From the NCBI GenBank assembly GCA_014843695.1, contig CM026401.1, forward strand, positions 44,713,485-44,777,484: a DNA stretch of 64,000 nt, in the 5' to 3' direction. The notes beneath the pieces were generated by a model that worked only from the letters and a program-made list of their open reading frames with translations, was not told the origin of the DNA and made no database searches. Origin of the DNA: Archivesica marissinica (Eukaryota; Mollusca; Bivalvia; Venerida; Vesicomyidae). This document shows, piece by piece, positions 11,601-20,757 of the stretch (position 1 is its first letter; each line of letters begins with the position of its first letter). Made by a program: the position numbers and the translations under genes.

Positions 11601-11812
11601 ACAGAGGTAAACAAGAATGTACAACAATGAGCGCACGAACAGGAACACCACCCGACAAGCAGACCACAACATCTACAAACCCACCACATACAAACCTCAA
11701 TGTGGTAGTTACATCGCATCCAAAGTTGAACCCTGAAAATGGCGGAAGCTCTTTATACTATCCGTCTGTATTCGGCTACGTCATTGGCATAGCAACAAGA
11801 TACATATATTGA
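1427..11812 (+). CDS. Gene 1: secreted CAP-EGF-ShK protein, nine exons (5' end missing)
   Basis: Exons 1427-1526, 2295-2371, 4666-4756, 5608-5753, 6023-6108, 7451-7539, 8976-9080, 9447-9566 and 11556-11812 join in one open frame of 356 codons, all with AG/GT borders. Order: Cys-containing N-terminal stretch (1-33), CAP domain (about 34-170, with HN, GENI, VGCG and CHYAP), Cys-rich linker (168-197), EGF-like module (197-232), ShK-type six-Cys module (232-272), Ser/Thr/Pro-rich tail to TGA. CAP proteins are usually extracellular; EGF and ShK modules also point to secretion. No initiator Met or signal peptide was found, so a first exon should lie upstream, perhaps outside the window. The CAP motif usually reading GHYTQ is RNYLQ here. 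AATAAA follows 34 nt after the stop. Gene 2 is an inverted paralogue. Function beyond family level is unknown. Confidence 0.82.
1683..1985. repeat. Minisatellite, ~75 bp x 4
   Basis: Four diverged units carrying GCATATCAACTTGCTATGGA lie in the intron between the first two modelled exons of gene 1. The open frame across them is a repeat artefact. Confidence 0.85.
2295..2371 (+). CDS. Gene 1 exon 2: start of CAP domain
   Basis: TTTCAG|TTGGCATT opens a 77-nt exon reading EAMHNTIRGHVSPPAANMLNF, split here as EAMHNTIRGHV + SPPAANMLNF. It supplies the conserved CAP His (HN) and helix 1. Donor TTT|GTAACT is phase 0. The last 29 nt of the exon plus the donor form the unit of the satellite that follows. 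The gene 2 counterpart (35904-35980) is also 77 nt. Confidence 0.85.
2342..4450 (+). repeat. Satellite array, 64-73 bp x about 32, built from gene 1 exon 2/intron junction
   Basis: The unit begins CACCACCTGCGGCTAATATG, runs through the exon end (codons SPPAANMLNF), the splice donor GTAACTATATCAG and a short intronic piece ending TTGTACAGTATAGT. The first copy is the real exon; about 31 more follow in direct orientation. Early copies are about 73 bp (extra TGCTAGTACAGTACAA) and most later ones 64 bp. Common variants are AAT/AAC (synonymous Asn) and TATATC/GATCTC. In the exon frame each downstream copy has TAG just before the Ser codon, so the copies cannot be translated as added exons. Confidence 0.95.
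4666..4756 (+). CDS. Gene 1 exon 3: CAP helix 2
   Basis: TTACAG|AATTAC to TCAG|GTATAT, 91 nt, ends in phase 1. It reads NYNPSLERSATIWARQC and on to TS, the CAP pattern of Leu, Ala and Trp-Ala-x-x-Cys. The paralogous exon of gene 2 is also 91 nt. Confidence 0.87.
5081..5505. mobile_element. TIR-bounded element with 33-bp minisatellite core
   Basis: The left arm (5081-5135) and the reverse complement of the right arm (about 5450-5505) share ATTACG.GGCTAGTTT and AGGTATCGACCC, roughly 55 bp with scattered mismatches. Between them, 5140-5490 carries about ten direct 33-bp units (TGATATCAAGTTATCTCGGG...). The inner part of the left arm is one unit in inverted orientation. It lies in the gene 1 intron between exons 3 and 4. 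No ORF of its own; the open frame with LISSYLGSIPR repeats is a by-product of a unit divisible by three. Confidence 0.75.
5608..5753 (+). CDS. Gene 1 exon 4: CAP core with GENI motif
   Basis: TTGCAG|GGAGC to CTGCAG|GTACCT, 146 nt, enters in phase 1 and leaves in phase 0. It reads GSFFLGENILVSS, then Trp residues in WDQVINKWAAE. It ends RNYLQ where most CAP proteins, including gene 2, have GHYTQ. Same length as the gene 2 exon 30037-30182. Confidence 0.9.
6023..6108 (+). CDS. Gene 1 exon 5: CAP C-terminal motifs
   Basis: GATTCAG|ATGATT to CCTAG|GTAAG, 86 nt. It reads MIWAETKTVGCG, then YFYVCHYAP: the CAP motif (V.W..T..VGCG) and the second CAP signature (CHYAP). Ends in phase 2. The gene 2 exon 28901-28986 has the same length and motifs. 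Confidence 0.92.
6424..6912. repeat. Minisatellite, 70 bp x 7
   Basis: Direct units with TGTCTCCTTGTCTGTTATTT and ATGGCTTTATTAAATACC lie in the gene 1 intron between exons 5 and 6. They are not exon-derived; open frames over them are incidental. Confidence 0.9.
7147..7386 (-). mobile_element. SINE-C copy, full length
   Basis: Read on the minus strand: a tRNA-like head (A-box-like TAGCGCAGT, B box GTTCGAGCCCC), a middle part with CATTTAAATTCCACGTTGCC, and the tail AATATAAGTTGTAATAACTT...AAAATAAATTTGTATAAAC. In a gene 1 intron. Confidence 0.85.
7451..7539 (+). CDS. Gene 1 exon 6: Cys-rich linker
   Basis: AATTTCAG|TATTGAT to CTGTG|GTAAG, 89 nt. It ends KPCTSCSHNCTGNLC, the short Cys-rich stretch that follows CAP in CRISP-like proteins. 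The gene 2 exon 28275-28366 is one codon longer (92 nt). Confidence 0.85.
7699..7914. mobile_element. Foldback MITE (216 bp) with 8-bp target duplication
   Basis: The element is almost one hairpin: about 90-100 bp arms beginning CACAGGGATTCGGCACGTTT. It is flanked by a perfect GTTTGTGG duplication (7691-7698 and 7915-7922). An 8-bp duplication fits hAT-type insertion. Lies in gene 1 intron 6; the open frame inside is not a gene. Confidence 0.88.
8432..8740 (+). mobile_element. SINE-A copy with internal CT expansion
   Basis: tRNA-like head with GTGGTAACACGCTGGACTG and B box GGTTTGATCCC, then the SINE-A body and the tail ending GCGACGATAAATAAACGTAA. A (CT)n run at about 8598-8630 grew from GGTCTCTGTCTG in the body. 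In a gene 1 intron. Confidence 0.9.
8976..9080 (+). CDS. Gene 1 exon 7: EGF-like module
   Basis: ATTTCAG|AGTGC to GCACAC|GTAAAT, 105 nt, phase 1 to phase 1. Spacing is ECTGIICLNGAKMNFDTCKC, then DCLTGVSNYTGDAC: six EGF-type Cys plus an extra pair. A symmetric phase-1 exon is typical of shuffled EGF modules. Same length in gene 2. Confidence 0.87.
9447..9566 (+). CDS. Gene 1 exon 8: ShK-type six-Cys module
   Basis: GTTTCAG|TAACATG to GCCCAT|GTAAGT, 120 nt. Six Cys are spaced C-8-C-9-C-9-C-3-C-2-C and the end reads FHCPWMCNVC, the ShK (SXC) ending. In animals such modules occur in many non-venom secreted proteins, and the CAP context suggests that here. Phase 1 to phase 1. Confidence 0.87.
9677..10058. 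mobile_element. TIR element (382 bp), first copy
   Basis: Ends are AATGAGAGGCATC and its exact reverse complement GATGCCTCTCATT. The body (TCAGTTACTGCCCCTGAA... TCAAGGGAGGTAATAGAAAA) recurs at 14731-15099. No coding capacity. It sits in the last intron of gene 1. Confidence 0.8.
10420..10597 (-). mobile_element. SINE-C copy, head truncated
   Basis: Tail and body of SINE-C on the minus strand, broken just past the B box (GAGTTCGAG); the A-box end is missing. Confidence 0.82.
11251..11484 (+). mobile_element. SINE-B copy, full length
   Basis: Head TGTCCGATTAGCGCAGTGGT and B box GTTTGATCCTCGG, body with TTTTCTCCGGGTACTCCGGT, tail GATTAATATAAGTTGTTAGA...AAATAAATAAAGTTTA. In the last intron of gene 1. 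Confidence 0.9.
11556..11812 (+). CDS. Gene 1 terminal exon: Ser/Thr/Pro-rich tail and stop
   Basis: CATTACAG|ATGCTGG continues the phase-1 frame as YAGHNYAQGSVSLPQ and then a tail with TTTSTNPP, ending at TGA (11810-11812), 84 residues. A possible donor (AG|GTAAAC, 11607) is ignored because the frame stays open to a stop with AATAAA just beyond. The tail looks like a mucin-like or disordered O-glycosylation substrate (inference). Confidence 0.72.
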
Positions 11813-11845
11813 TGAATAGCGGTACTGAAGAGAAAATACAACTAC

Positions 11846-11851
11846 AATAAA
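11846..11851 (+). terminator. Polyadenylation signal of gene 1
   Basis: AATAAA lies 34 nt after the gene 1 stop codon, a normal distance. No cleavage site can be proved from sequence. Confidence 0.6.
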
Positions 11852-12175
11852 ACTTACTGATATGGCTAATAATGTTTGTTGTCACGTGGTTTCTCATAAC
11901 CGGTTTATATGTACTGATAATGATGTAAGTTGATGGTTTTAGAGACATATTGTTAAGGTGGCCTTCGTGCACGCATGATTGACTGTATTATTAATTTATT
12001 ATGTTTGTAACGCACAACTATTAAATTTAACAGCAAATTTGACAGATTTGCTATATTGTAATCGTTATTATTATGTTTTTAGTTTTGGGGGGAAATGAAG
12101 GATGCGTCAAAATTAACCTCAGCCAATAAATCTGTTTTTGAAAACCGCCAAATATAATCCGTATACAATATATAT

Positions 12176-12412
12176 TATATATATATATATATATATAGAG
12201 AAGAGAGAAGAGAGAGAGAGAGAGACAGACATAGAAGAGAGAGACAGAGAGAGAAGAGAGAGAGACAGAGAGAGATGAGAGCGAAGAGAGAGAAGAGAGA
12301 GAAAAGAGATGAGATAAAGAGAGAGAGAGAGAGGAGAGAGAAAAGAGAGAAAGATCGAAAAGAGAGAAAGATCGAAAAGAGAGAGAAGAGAGAACGAGAG
12401 AGAGAGAATGTA
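12176..12412. repeat. (TA)n then GA-rich microsatellite
   Basis: TA repeats pass into about 210 bp of imperfect GAGA/AGAGAA. Ser/Leu/Phe-rich open frames on the minus strand are composition artefacts. Confidence 0.95.
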
Positions 12413-13615
12413 TTATCAGATACATGACATGATGTTATTAAATTTCCAATGAAGATCCCTTTTCTTGAAAAGTTGGATTCTGATGGAATGAATTTGAGAT
12501 TTGAATAGAGCATCTGCTTTTGACCATCTATTATAGAATGCTCGAATTAAATTTTGGTATTATATTCTCGAGTTCTTATTTTCCTGTACACCTATATACA
12601 ATTATTATAGCCCCAGGTCATATATAGCTAGTATGAGTACACGTGTCGAATACACTTATATTGATAACCGCAAACCACGACACTAATGTGAAAAGATGTT
12701 GCATACAATATAACACGTCCACGTGTTGTATATCTTTTGATTCTGAATAACTACAGGTACACAATGTAATGTCATTATCACGCTGCAAGATATAGAGGAG
12801 ACTATGTCGTCGCTACCTATCGGGAACCTCAGTTGTCTACAATACACAACCGCACAGCCACTTATGTTAGTGTGTACGTCCGTATTAAGAACTATAATTT
12901 TCAAGTTAGTTTCCGTTTGCTGTCAAATTTAAAAAACTACAGACTAAACACATTCATTAGAATATATTATTTTATAATTAACTGTTCATGGTTGTCAGAA
13001 AATAGCTCAAATACAAAAGTACATCCAACCGCGGAGGAACACGAAAGTCGAGCAGTGACAGAAAAAATGCCATCTTTCACTGTTTAAAAACTCAATCATT
13101 CACTGGAAAGCATAAACGATATGCAAAGGTGTACTTAATGTCGCAAAGCGCAGTTACAGTAGAACGTTATTTGTAATAAAACTATCGTGTATCAGTTAGT
13201 CAAACATTAATCAAACAGTAGTCAAGAACACACGTTCGGACCTAGTCTGGGTTCCAGTCTGTCGATTTTTCACTTTTTAACTTCTGGCGTGGATATGATC
13301 AGAAACTCAATACAGCAATTCATAGTCTCGGTTTTAAAATATAATATTTATTTTACTGACCAGGCAACATATATCGACGCCTGTTCCCAGGCTAGTTCGG
13401 ACCATCAGTTCTGTACCATGTTTTATTCCAACATAGTCCTTATATTTGATGTTCAATTAATGGTAATGGAATTTCCCTAAGTGTTATGTAAACCAAATGA
13501 CAACAGACCCAGTCTACAATAATGTATATGTTTCTTTTATTGTTCTATATTTATAAACTGTATGAGTGCTATATTATGTATGTTTGTTTTCCTTTCTGCT
13601 ACCAATGATACTATA
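12413..13615. other. No gene recognised
   Basis: AT-rich spacer between gene 1 and the next repeats. A block at about 12810-12880 resembles 51970-52030 (shared CACAACCGCACA...TTATGTTAGTGTG), suggesting a dispersed repeat. The last exon of gene 2 might lie around here, but none was recognised. Confidence 0.6.
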
Positions 13616-13783
13616 TACAGTCAAACATGTCTTAGGCAGCCAGCCATGGTAATCGCAGAAAGTTGCTGCATTAATGGAGAGAAATGTGCATAAATAATAC
13701 AACTTATTCGGAATCTGGAAACTGGCTGCTTAATACAGATTGGCTGCTTAATGGACGTGGCCACTAATACATGATTGACTGTA
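13616..13783. mobile_element. Small TIR element, TACAGTCAA type
   Basis: Ends TACAGTCAAACATGT and ACATGATTGACTGTA are inverted 15-bp repeats with one mismatch. Body has CTGGAAACTGGCTGCTTAAT. A relative lies at 43623-43872 and a single end at about 46427. A TA-starting TIR suggests a Tc1/mariner-like MITE (inference). Confidence 0.72.
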
Positions 13784-13865
13784 CATTTTGTATATTCGTA
13801 TTCTTACCGTCCAGCTTTCATAATATTCCTATAGTGGCTCTGCCTCAAGCACACCATGTGTGTAT

Positions 13866-14035
13866 CCGGTGCCTCCTTGGCTCGTAGTCATATGATATAT
13901 CTTGGATCAAAACACGTGGGACAGTGTGGAACCCAACCGTCCGGTGCCTCCTTGCTCGTAGTCATACGATATATCTTGGATCAAAACACTGGAGACATCG
14001 TGGACCTCAACCGGCCGGTGCCTCCTTGGCTCGTA
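13866..14035. repeat. Minisatellite, ~70 bp x 2.5
   Basis: Units share CCGGTGCCTCCTTGGCTCGT and ATATATCTTGGATCAAAACA. The open frame over them is incidental. Confidence 0.85.
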
Positions 14036-14216
14036 ATGGTGCACACACAGATAAACAAAGTACTTTGACGAATTAGTTTAAACTTTATTTATTTTACAAC
14101 GATTGCGAAGCCTGATGTTTACGAGGTTGGTATAAAGTTTCCTAAACATCTGTGTAAAATCATTATAATGACCATAAGCAATTTACGAGACCATTAAAAT
14201 TGCCTGTATAGTCCGG

Positions 14217-14415
14217 TGCGTAAGGCCCGGAGGTCGCGCCCTGCTGGAGCAGATACGAGTGTGCCCTTTTAGACAAGGCATTTAAATTCCACATTACCTC
14301 TTCGTGGCGATGTATTCCATCAGGGATTTCCACCAGGAATGATGTCTCCAGAGTGATTAATATAAGTTGTAAGAACTTGTTTCGCAATCGAGCTGTAATA
14401 AATTTCTATAGACTA
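14217..14415 (+). mobile_element. SINE-C copy, 5' truncated and diverged
   Basis: Starts near the B-box region (CCCTGCTGGAGCAG), keeps CATTTAAATTCCACATTACC and the shared tail. A short duplication (CATCAGGGATTTCCACCAGG) sits in the body. Confidence 0.82.
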
Positions 14416-14522
14416 ACATGTTGTGAAAGCATTATATACACAGTATAGTTCTTCCAATCGTTCTTATGTCATTATAACAACGTCAAGCTTACAATGTCAG
14501 TTGTTCACGTTAATATTATTAT

Positions 14523-15099
14523 ATTGGCTATTTATAGCACACACGTCAAGTCTAATGTGAGACATCAGTCAGTTACTTCCCCTGAATACTCCCTAAATTA
14601 TTATTATAATTATTGGCTATTTATAACACACACGTCAAGTCTAATGTGAGACATCAGTCAGTTACTTCCCCTGAATACTCCCTAAATTATTATTATATTG
14701 GCTATTTATAACACACAAGTCAAGTCTACTGTGAGACATCAGTCAGTTACTTCCCCTGACTACTCCCTAGAAGTAGATAGGTCCTATTTAAGTGTTTTCC
14801 TCTGTTTTTCTCGTTATTTCCTTTGCAGAACATGCTAACAATTTTATACCACTATTACTTCTTATGATTATTAAATTACTATATCTCGACAGATATCCTA
14901 CAGTATGGGTACTTATTTGTAAAATAATGTGATCACTTAATTAACACGTTTTTGATAAAATCACACCGCAGCATACCGCAGCATCTGGTTAGGGCACAAC
15001 AGTAAAAATAGTCTAACTAAATGGACCTACTCACATATTGGAATAAATCAGACTTTATCTGCCAAGGGAGGTAATAGAAAATTACAGATGTCCCTCATT
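14523..15099. mobile_element. TIR element, second copy, with left end in triplicate
   Basis: The left portion (GAGACATCAGTCAGTTACTT) is repeated three times with a period of about 88 bp (14523-14760); then a full body like 9677-10058 follows and ends in GATGTCCCTCATT. Amplification of one terminus is thus seen here too. Confidence 0.75.
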
Positions 15100-15106
15100 G
15101 GCATCA

Positions 15107-15323
15107 TTAACCCTTTGCACGCTAGCAGCAGATAAAATCACTTTTGCAAACAACATAGAGCCAGATCAGACGGCACAGAACGTGCCGTCTGATCAGGCTC
15201 TATGCTGTTTGCTATTCGGATAGTAAAGCTAAACACTTGGCTAAAATAGCAAACAACATAGATCCTGATCAGACGTGGTGCTATGCAAACGTGATTTTAT
15301 TTACTCAGCAGGCAAAGGGTTAA
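15107..15323. mobile_element. Palindromic MITE (217 bp), TTAACCCTTTGC ends
   Basis: Terminal inverted repeats TTAACCCTTTGC / GCAAAGGGTTAA extend inward through GATAAAATCAC. An inner palindrome (AGACGGCAC / GTGCCGTCT) adds a second hairpin. It starts 8 bp after the preceding element. A truncated relative lies at 37323-37487. Confidence 0.82.
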
Positions 15324-15452
15324 CAGTACTATGAATATTAGAGTACAAAGTGGTTCCATTTGTGTGCCGTTATTGTGAGGCAGTGTTCGGCTTCCTTCTG
15401 TGTAATTTTTGCCGGCATCTGAAATGACAACGAAATCAATGTAAATGACTCG

Positions 15453-15740
15453 CTGTGTGTGTTTTACGTTTATTTATCGTCGCTACCGGTTGCCCATATG
15501 AGCGACGCCTCCTGAAGATATTAATCATTCTAGATTTTGGAGGATAGTGCATGATACAGAAAGAGACCCATTCCAGAGTCACCTCTGGTTCTTTTACGTG
15601 CACGGCGTACAGCACCGACACGATACATCGGTTTAAAGTCCCATGTGAAAGACTGTTCATTGTATTAGGGTCAGACAGGGGATCGAACCTGCGATCCCTG
15701 GAATACCAGTCCAGCGTGTTACCACTGGACTACATATATC
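15453..15740 (-). mobile_element. SINE-A copy, full length
   Basis: Minus-strand copy: tail GCGACGATAAATAAACGTAA at its low-coordinate end, head with TGGTAACACGCTGGACTG at 15690-15740. Open frames across it are not genes. Confidence 0.9.
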
Positions 15741-15903
15741 GCTATGCTTTGCTAAGCGTTACATATGATAAGCCACTTGAACAATAAACCGAGTAGTAGA
15801 ACAGATACACTATGTAAAATACAAACTGGTGTAATAAGTGTTACAATAACCATGCCAATTCCTGTTATAACTCATTTAAAAACAGTAAAACTCGCTTACT
15901 TTA

Positions 15904-16041
15904 GTTTAAAGCGACACTACATCGGTGAAGATACAAATGTCTGCAAAATGTAATTTTCTATTATAAGGTATAATTGTTTTCCAAATATTTACCTCAAAAG
16001 CTAAGTATTTCAACAAATAAACAAACGTCGTATACGCGGTT
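15904..16041 (+). repeat. ~140-bp dispersed terminal repeat, left of inverted pair
   Basis: Begins TTTAAAGCGACACTACATCG and continues to CAAACGTCGTATACG. The reverse complement of 25412-25552 matches over its whole length with scattered differences; another copy is at 39893-40035. Probably the end of a transposable element that brackets the LINE nest. Confidence 0.75.
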
Positions 16042-16432
16042 TGTTGACATAACAAATTCAAATTCAAAATTCCTTTATTACGTCAGGTTACATGAGTAAC
16101 AACAGACAATACAATTTTTTAACGAAAAACATGCACATGGGTAACAGCAAAAGTACATCTAAAACAAACGGGTGGCAACAAATATACATATTAGGTTTTG
16201 TTAACAATATTTTCATCCAATTTGATTAATTTCTCATAGATAAACATTTTGTTGACGGGGACAGTGATATTACTTTACAACTTATACTTGATTTACGCAT
16301 GGAAAGACCGTGATTTGTTCCAGATGTGTAAGTAAGGCTGCCATTGATTGCGTCAGGTTATTATTAAAGGTGAGAAAGCACGTAATAAACATGGATGTGT
16401 GTGACAATTGTATTTATTTTAAGGATTTGAAT

Positions 16433-16910
16433 ATCGCGTAGGTACTTTTATCGGCGATTACATTAAAGTGTCTTGAAGCGATTCAGTTGGGATATTTAGC
16501 AAAATATTTAACATGGAAATACAATTTTATTGCACGTGTTTCATAATGTGAGCTACAAATAGCGTAGGTAAATTTTAGTGGTGATTACATAAAATGTCTT
16601 GACGCGATTTTGTTGGAATATTAAGCTAAGGATTTAACATGGAAATTGTATCGGAGAATACATTAAAGTGTCGTTAGGCGATTATGTTGGGATATTTAGC
16701 ATAATATTTAACATGGGAATACAATTTGTGTTTTATTGCACGTGTTTCATAATTTGAGCTAGCGTAGGTACATTTTAGTGGTGAATACATTATAATGTCT
16801 TGACGCGATTTTGTTGGAATATTAAGATGTCTTGACGCGATTTTGTTGGAATATAAGCTAAGGATTTAACATGGAAGTACAATATGTGTTTTATTGCACG
16901 TGTTTCACGA
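16433..16910. repeat. Irregular tandem duplications in LINE-B 3' UTR
   Basis: Blocks such as TAGCGTAGGTA...GTCTTGACGCGATTTTGTTGGAATATTAAG recur three to four times with variable spacing. Confidence 0.7.
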
Positions 16911-16919
16911 TATGAACTA

Positions 16920-17449
16920 TAAATAGAATGAGATTGTTAAGTACTTCAGTATCTTTGTTATTCATCAGATCTCTATATTTAATAACATTTGGAAATCTGT
17001 GATAGTAAAGCGGAATTAGTTCTTTTCTTTTTTGACTAAGTTGCTTACAAACAAGAAGATAGTGGAATTCGTCTCCTAAATCATTTGAGCATGATACACA
17101 TTTCCTGTCATTATTTGGAATATTTGACCATCGACCTGTTTCAAGGCAGCTTATGTTGAGAGGTCCTGTACCTGAAGATTGGTAAGTACAAATGTTTTGG
17201 TAGTAGTGTTAAGTAATCCTCACGATCATGGTTTTCTTTAAAGAGACCGTATAGTTTTCCTTTGTTCGAAGCTTGCAATTTACAACGCCATTCGGACAAG
17301 TACTTATCAATTAATGCTTGCTTTATTATTAGGTGGATACTATTAGAAGTTAAATTGTCCTGGTTTAAAAATATATCACTATTCCCAGTTATATCAAAAA
17401 TGTTTCTAACGTAGTTAAACCATTTGAAATTTCGTGTACTGTTGAACAT
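16920..17449 (-). pseudogene. LINE-B C-terminal region with CCHC-like Cys motif
   Basis: The open part 17141-17449 reads FKWFNYVRNIFDITG and continues, after a frame change near 17140, as RKCVSCSNDLGDEFHYLLVC down to about 16920. This Cys-x2-Cys..His..Cys block ends many metazoan non-LTR polyproteins. Non-functional. Confidence 0.75.
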
Positions 17450-17506
17450 AATGTTATAGACAATTTTGGAATACTTGTTAGTATCACATATTACTAGCTT
17501 GTTCCA

Positions 17507-18223
17507 CTACTTAATAATTTGTGTGCGTATTATAATATCTAACGGGTATCTATTTAGTTCAGCATACAAGCAATAAGCTGGGACGGATTTACGAGAATGA
17601 GTGATTTTACGTAAACATTCCAAGTGTATTTTTTCTATGTCGTTTGTATTTTCTATACCCCAAATTTCGCGGGAAAATGTCAGAATTGGTACAATCGTGT
17701 TATCAAATAGTTTTAACTGTAGATCTAAAGGAAGACTTAGATTTTGAATACGTTTGTATAAGAGATGCGTTGCTTTTCTAGCTTGCATAATAAGATGGAG
17801 CCTTGCTTTATTATATTTGCTAGTAGGGCTGAAAACAACCCCCAGATATTTATAATTGTCAACAATTTCCAAAAACCATTTAAAGTAAAGAACCTGTTGC
17901 GCGTACCACACCTATTAGAACCAAAAACTCATGACATATGTTTTGTCTGTATTGATCTTTAGCTTCCAGATTTGGCAGTAATCATTAAAATCATTTAGAC
18001 ATTTTTGAAAATCATCCGGGTTATCCAGAATTAGGATAATATCGTCTGCAAAAAGGAGAACAAAGATACAACGTGTTCGAACAATTTCTTCAGAAAGATA
18101 CTCTACACGAATTCCATTATTACCTTTAGATTCCATGAAACTTAACAAGTCGTTCAAAAACAGAGAAAATAAAATGGGTGAGAGATTTCCCCCCTGACGC
18201 ACCCCACAGTCACACGCAAACAT
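17507..18223 (-). pseudogene. LINE-B reverse transcriptase, C-terminal part
   Basis: Two open pieces (17915-18223 and 17507-17911) carry RT motifs: GVRQGGNLSP, LLFADDIILIL (catalytic Asp pair intact), then YKYLGVVFS of the thumb region. A frameshift separates them near 17912. The upstream fingers are at 23124-23681. Confidence 0.87.
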
Positions 18224-18259
18224 GGGAGAAAAGGTTCCCTTTAACTGAATACAAGACTT
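18096..18259. repeat. Direct repeat, left copy (164 bp), flanking LINE-A
   Basis: Nearly identical to 23066-23228, from AGATACTCTA to ATACAAGACTT, and both belong to the LINE-B RT coding sequence. This copy has one more C in a C run (at about 18190) and keeps the RT frame; the other has lost it. Best explained as a long target-site duplication made when LINE-A inserted. Confidence 0.88.
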
Positions 18260-18652
18260 AGTTTAAACATTATTTATTTCAGTATTTGTACATGTAATCA
18301 AGAAATGAACATTTTACATATAATTTAACAGCAGTAGACTGAAAGGGATTAGAACGAAAGCAAACTTATATTGTTCTTCTCCCTATCAATTGATTGATAT
18401 ACAATAGGCAGGAAAATAATATATAATATAACAATGAAAATACGTGAAATCTATTCTATGTATTTGCTAAAGAATTTCAGAACTTAATGTATTAGTGAGT
18501 CAATAGTTTTGGATGTAAAAAAGAAAATGGTTAATATTTAAAGGAATAATATTATATGAAGAAAGTTCAAGAACATGAACTATCACATCGGAGCACTTGA
18601 AGAAAAAGAGATTAGTATAGAGAAAAGTGGTTGAATAGGGTCGGTTGTTGTG

Positions 18653-20716
18653 TCAATAACGACAGCATTCAGATTGGAATCCGCCATATGAACCTTTTAG
18701 AAGACATCCATCTAAGAACCTTTCACTGCCAATAATGTATTCGTGTACAGTAAGGAAAATTATGGTGTTGGTTGCAATATCCTTATTAATGTCACCGAGA
18801 AGTAGTGTGTTTAAGTTGACATTACAAATTGTGGACAGCTTATTGAAGAGTGTTATACGTAGTTGATCATAGAAATGGCATTGAAAGAAGAAGTGGAAGT
18901 TATCTTCTATGCCACCACATCTGCATAATGGTGATTCTACAATGTTCTTTAGAAATAGGTGATGGTTTAGGGAACTACATTTCGTTCTAAGCCGTGTATG
19001 TAGAACCTGGGATCTTCTTTTCCCACAGTAAAATAGTTTTCCAATTTTACTTTTGTTAGTGTTAAGAAACGCCTTGAAAGAATCCAGTGACTGAATATTT
19101 CTAGCCTCGTTAGGTAAGCTGTTCCATTCACGAAGTACCGATGGAAGGAAGGAATTTGAATATAGGGTAGTTCTAGCTGGATTAGTTAACAGATTATCAG
19201 AATTTCTAAGGTTATACCGAGTGGATTGGCCAACATCTTGTGGAACAAGAGATGAAATATAAGACGGGACAAGATTATTTTTCATTTTATAAAGTAGGAC
19301 AAGTTTGTGTTTTCGTCTTCTGTCAGAAAGTGTTTCCCAACCTACTTCTTTTTGAAGGGCATGAATAGAAATAAGTTTTGCAGCACCTGTTACAATTCTT
19401 GCAGCTTCATGCTGTATTTTATCTAGTTCTTCTTTTTCATACATTGCACAATTATCCCAAATTACGTCAGCGTATTCTAGTAATGGTCGAATGAAGGAAA
19501 TGTAGATAACTTCCAATGCTTTACGATCGAGTGTGAATTTTAATTTTCTCATAACATTGATACGTGTCCAAGCCTTTTTGCTGATTTGATCAATATGGGT
19601 ATGCCAAGATCCATCACTGGATAAGAATACACCCAGGTGTTTATGGTCAGAGACAAGCGGAATGTGTTGACCTAACATCTGCAGAGGAGGATGTTGAGGT
19701 TTATTTCGTTTCTTTGACAATATAAGAGATTCAGATTTGGATGGATTAAAGGTTACTAACCATTTATCGGCCCACTCGGAGATTTTGTCAATATCAGATT
19801 GGAGAATACGATGAGAAGTGATAGGATTATTGACTATTAAGTGTAGACTCGTATTATCAGCAAATAGATTGATGCTAGAACATATGTCCTTGTCAATGTC
19901 ATTTATGAATACTAGAAAAAGTAGAGGACCTAATATAGAACCCTGAGGAACACCTGCCCCTAAAGACGCTAAATCTGATTTTGAACCTGGGACAACCACG
20001 CGTTGTCGCCGATTAGAAAGATAGTCAGTGAACCAATGAAGTAAGTTATTTGTTATACCAGACGAGTGTAGCTTCAGGAGTAGACCTTTATGCCAGACTA
20101 TGTCGAATGCTTTACTTATGTCGAAGAAGACAGCCCTTACTTCTAATCCATTGTCTAGAGCTTTACAAAATGTGTCATATGTTAGTTGGTTGGTAGTAGA
20201 ATCGCCAGGCATAAATCCAGACTGTGATTGTGAGAAAAAGTTGGTATCCCTGAAGAAGTTAAAGACATGCTTAAAAATTATACGTTCAAAAACCTTTTCC
20301 ATGCAGCTTAGTAAAGATATAGGTCTGTAGTTCTCTGCAAGTGATGGGTCTCCCTTTTTGAAGACAGCACAAACATGGGCAATTTTCCATGATTCTGGCA
20401 TGGTACACTGAGATAAACAACAATTAAAAAGATCGCACAGAGGAGTTGAAAGTTGGCGATGAGCCTCACGCAGTACTCTGTTGCTTATTCCATATGGACC
20501 CGAAGCCTTGTCAATTTTTAATGATTTCAAAATATCTTCTATTTCTGATGGAATTATAAAGATTGAACCTAAATTGCGATGAATGTTGTTTATATATAAG
20601 TTAGATAATGCACTATTCTCTTCATTAATATGTGTTTGGTCTCTGAAATAATTATTCAATAAGTTTGATTTTTCATTTGCATCAGTTAAATAATTACCCG
20701 TTAGAGGATCACGCAA
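18653..20716 (-). pseudogene. LINE-A reverse transcriptase, 687 codons, catalytic site FADN
   Basis: RT motifs in order: DKASGPYGISN, FKKGDPSLAENYRPISLLS, QSGFMPGDSTTNQ, FFDISKAFDIVWH, GVPQGSILGPLLFLVFINDI and LFADNTSLH. The last should be FADD; the second Asp is Asn (codon at 19853-19855), which should abolish polymerisation. The C-terminal part has RLRTKCSSLNHHLF and a Cys-rich block (CRCGGIEDNFHFFFQC). Long and open but not in frame with the endonuclease. Confidence 0.9.
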
Positions 20717-20757
20717 AGAAGGTATTGCTTTCTGAGAGTTAGGTGAAATGAAGTGTT

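Larger units (their letters stand above)
16060..18259 (-). mobile_element. LINE-B, 3' half (non-LTR retrotransposon, interrupted)
   Basis: Holds the end of the RT domain, the C-terminal region and the 3' UTR; the 5' half is at 23066-25302, beyond inserted LINE-A. The 3' end is about 16060-16090 (TTCAAATTCAAAATTCCTTT on the plus strand). The UTR has irregular duplications at 16433-16910. Frames are broken, so the element is dead. Clade not settled; an APE endonuclease plus RT places it in the jockey/CR1/L2-type assemblage. Confidence 0.85.

Noticed and set aside
12757..12930. Further gene 1 exon after CTACAG (frame with CNVIITLQDIEE)
   Set aside because: Gene 1 already reaches a stop and AATAAA at 11812-11851, and part of this stretch recurs near 51970-52030, so it is probably a repeat.
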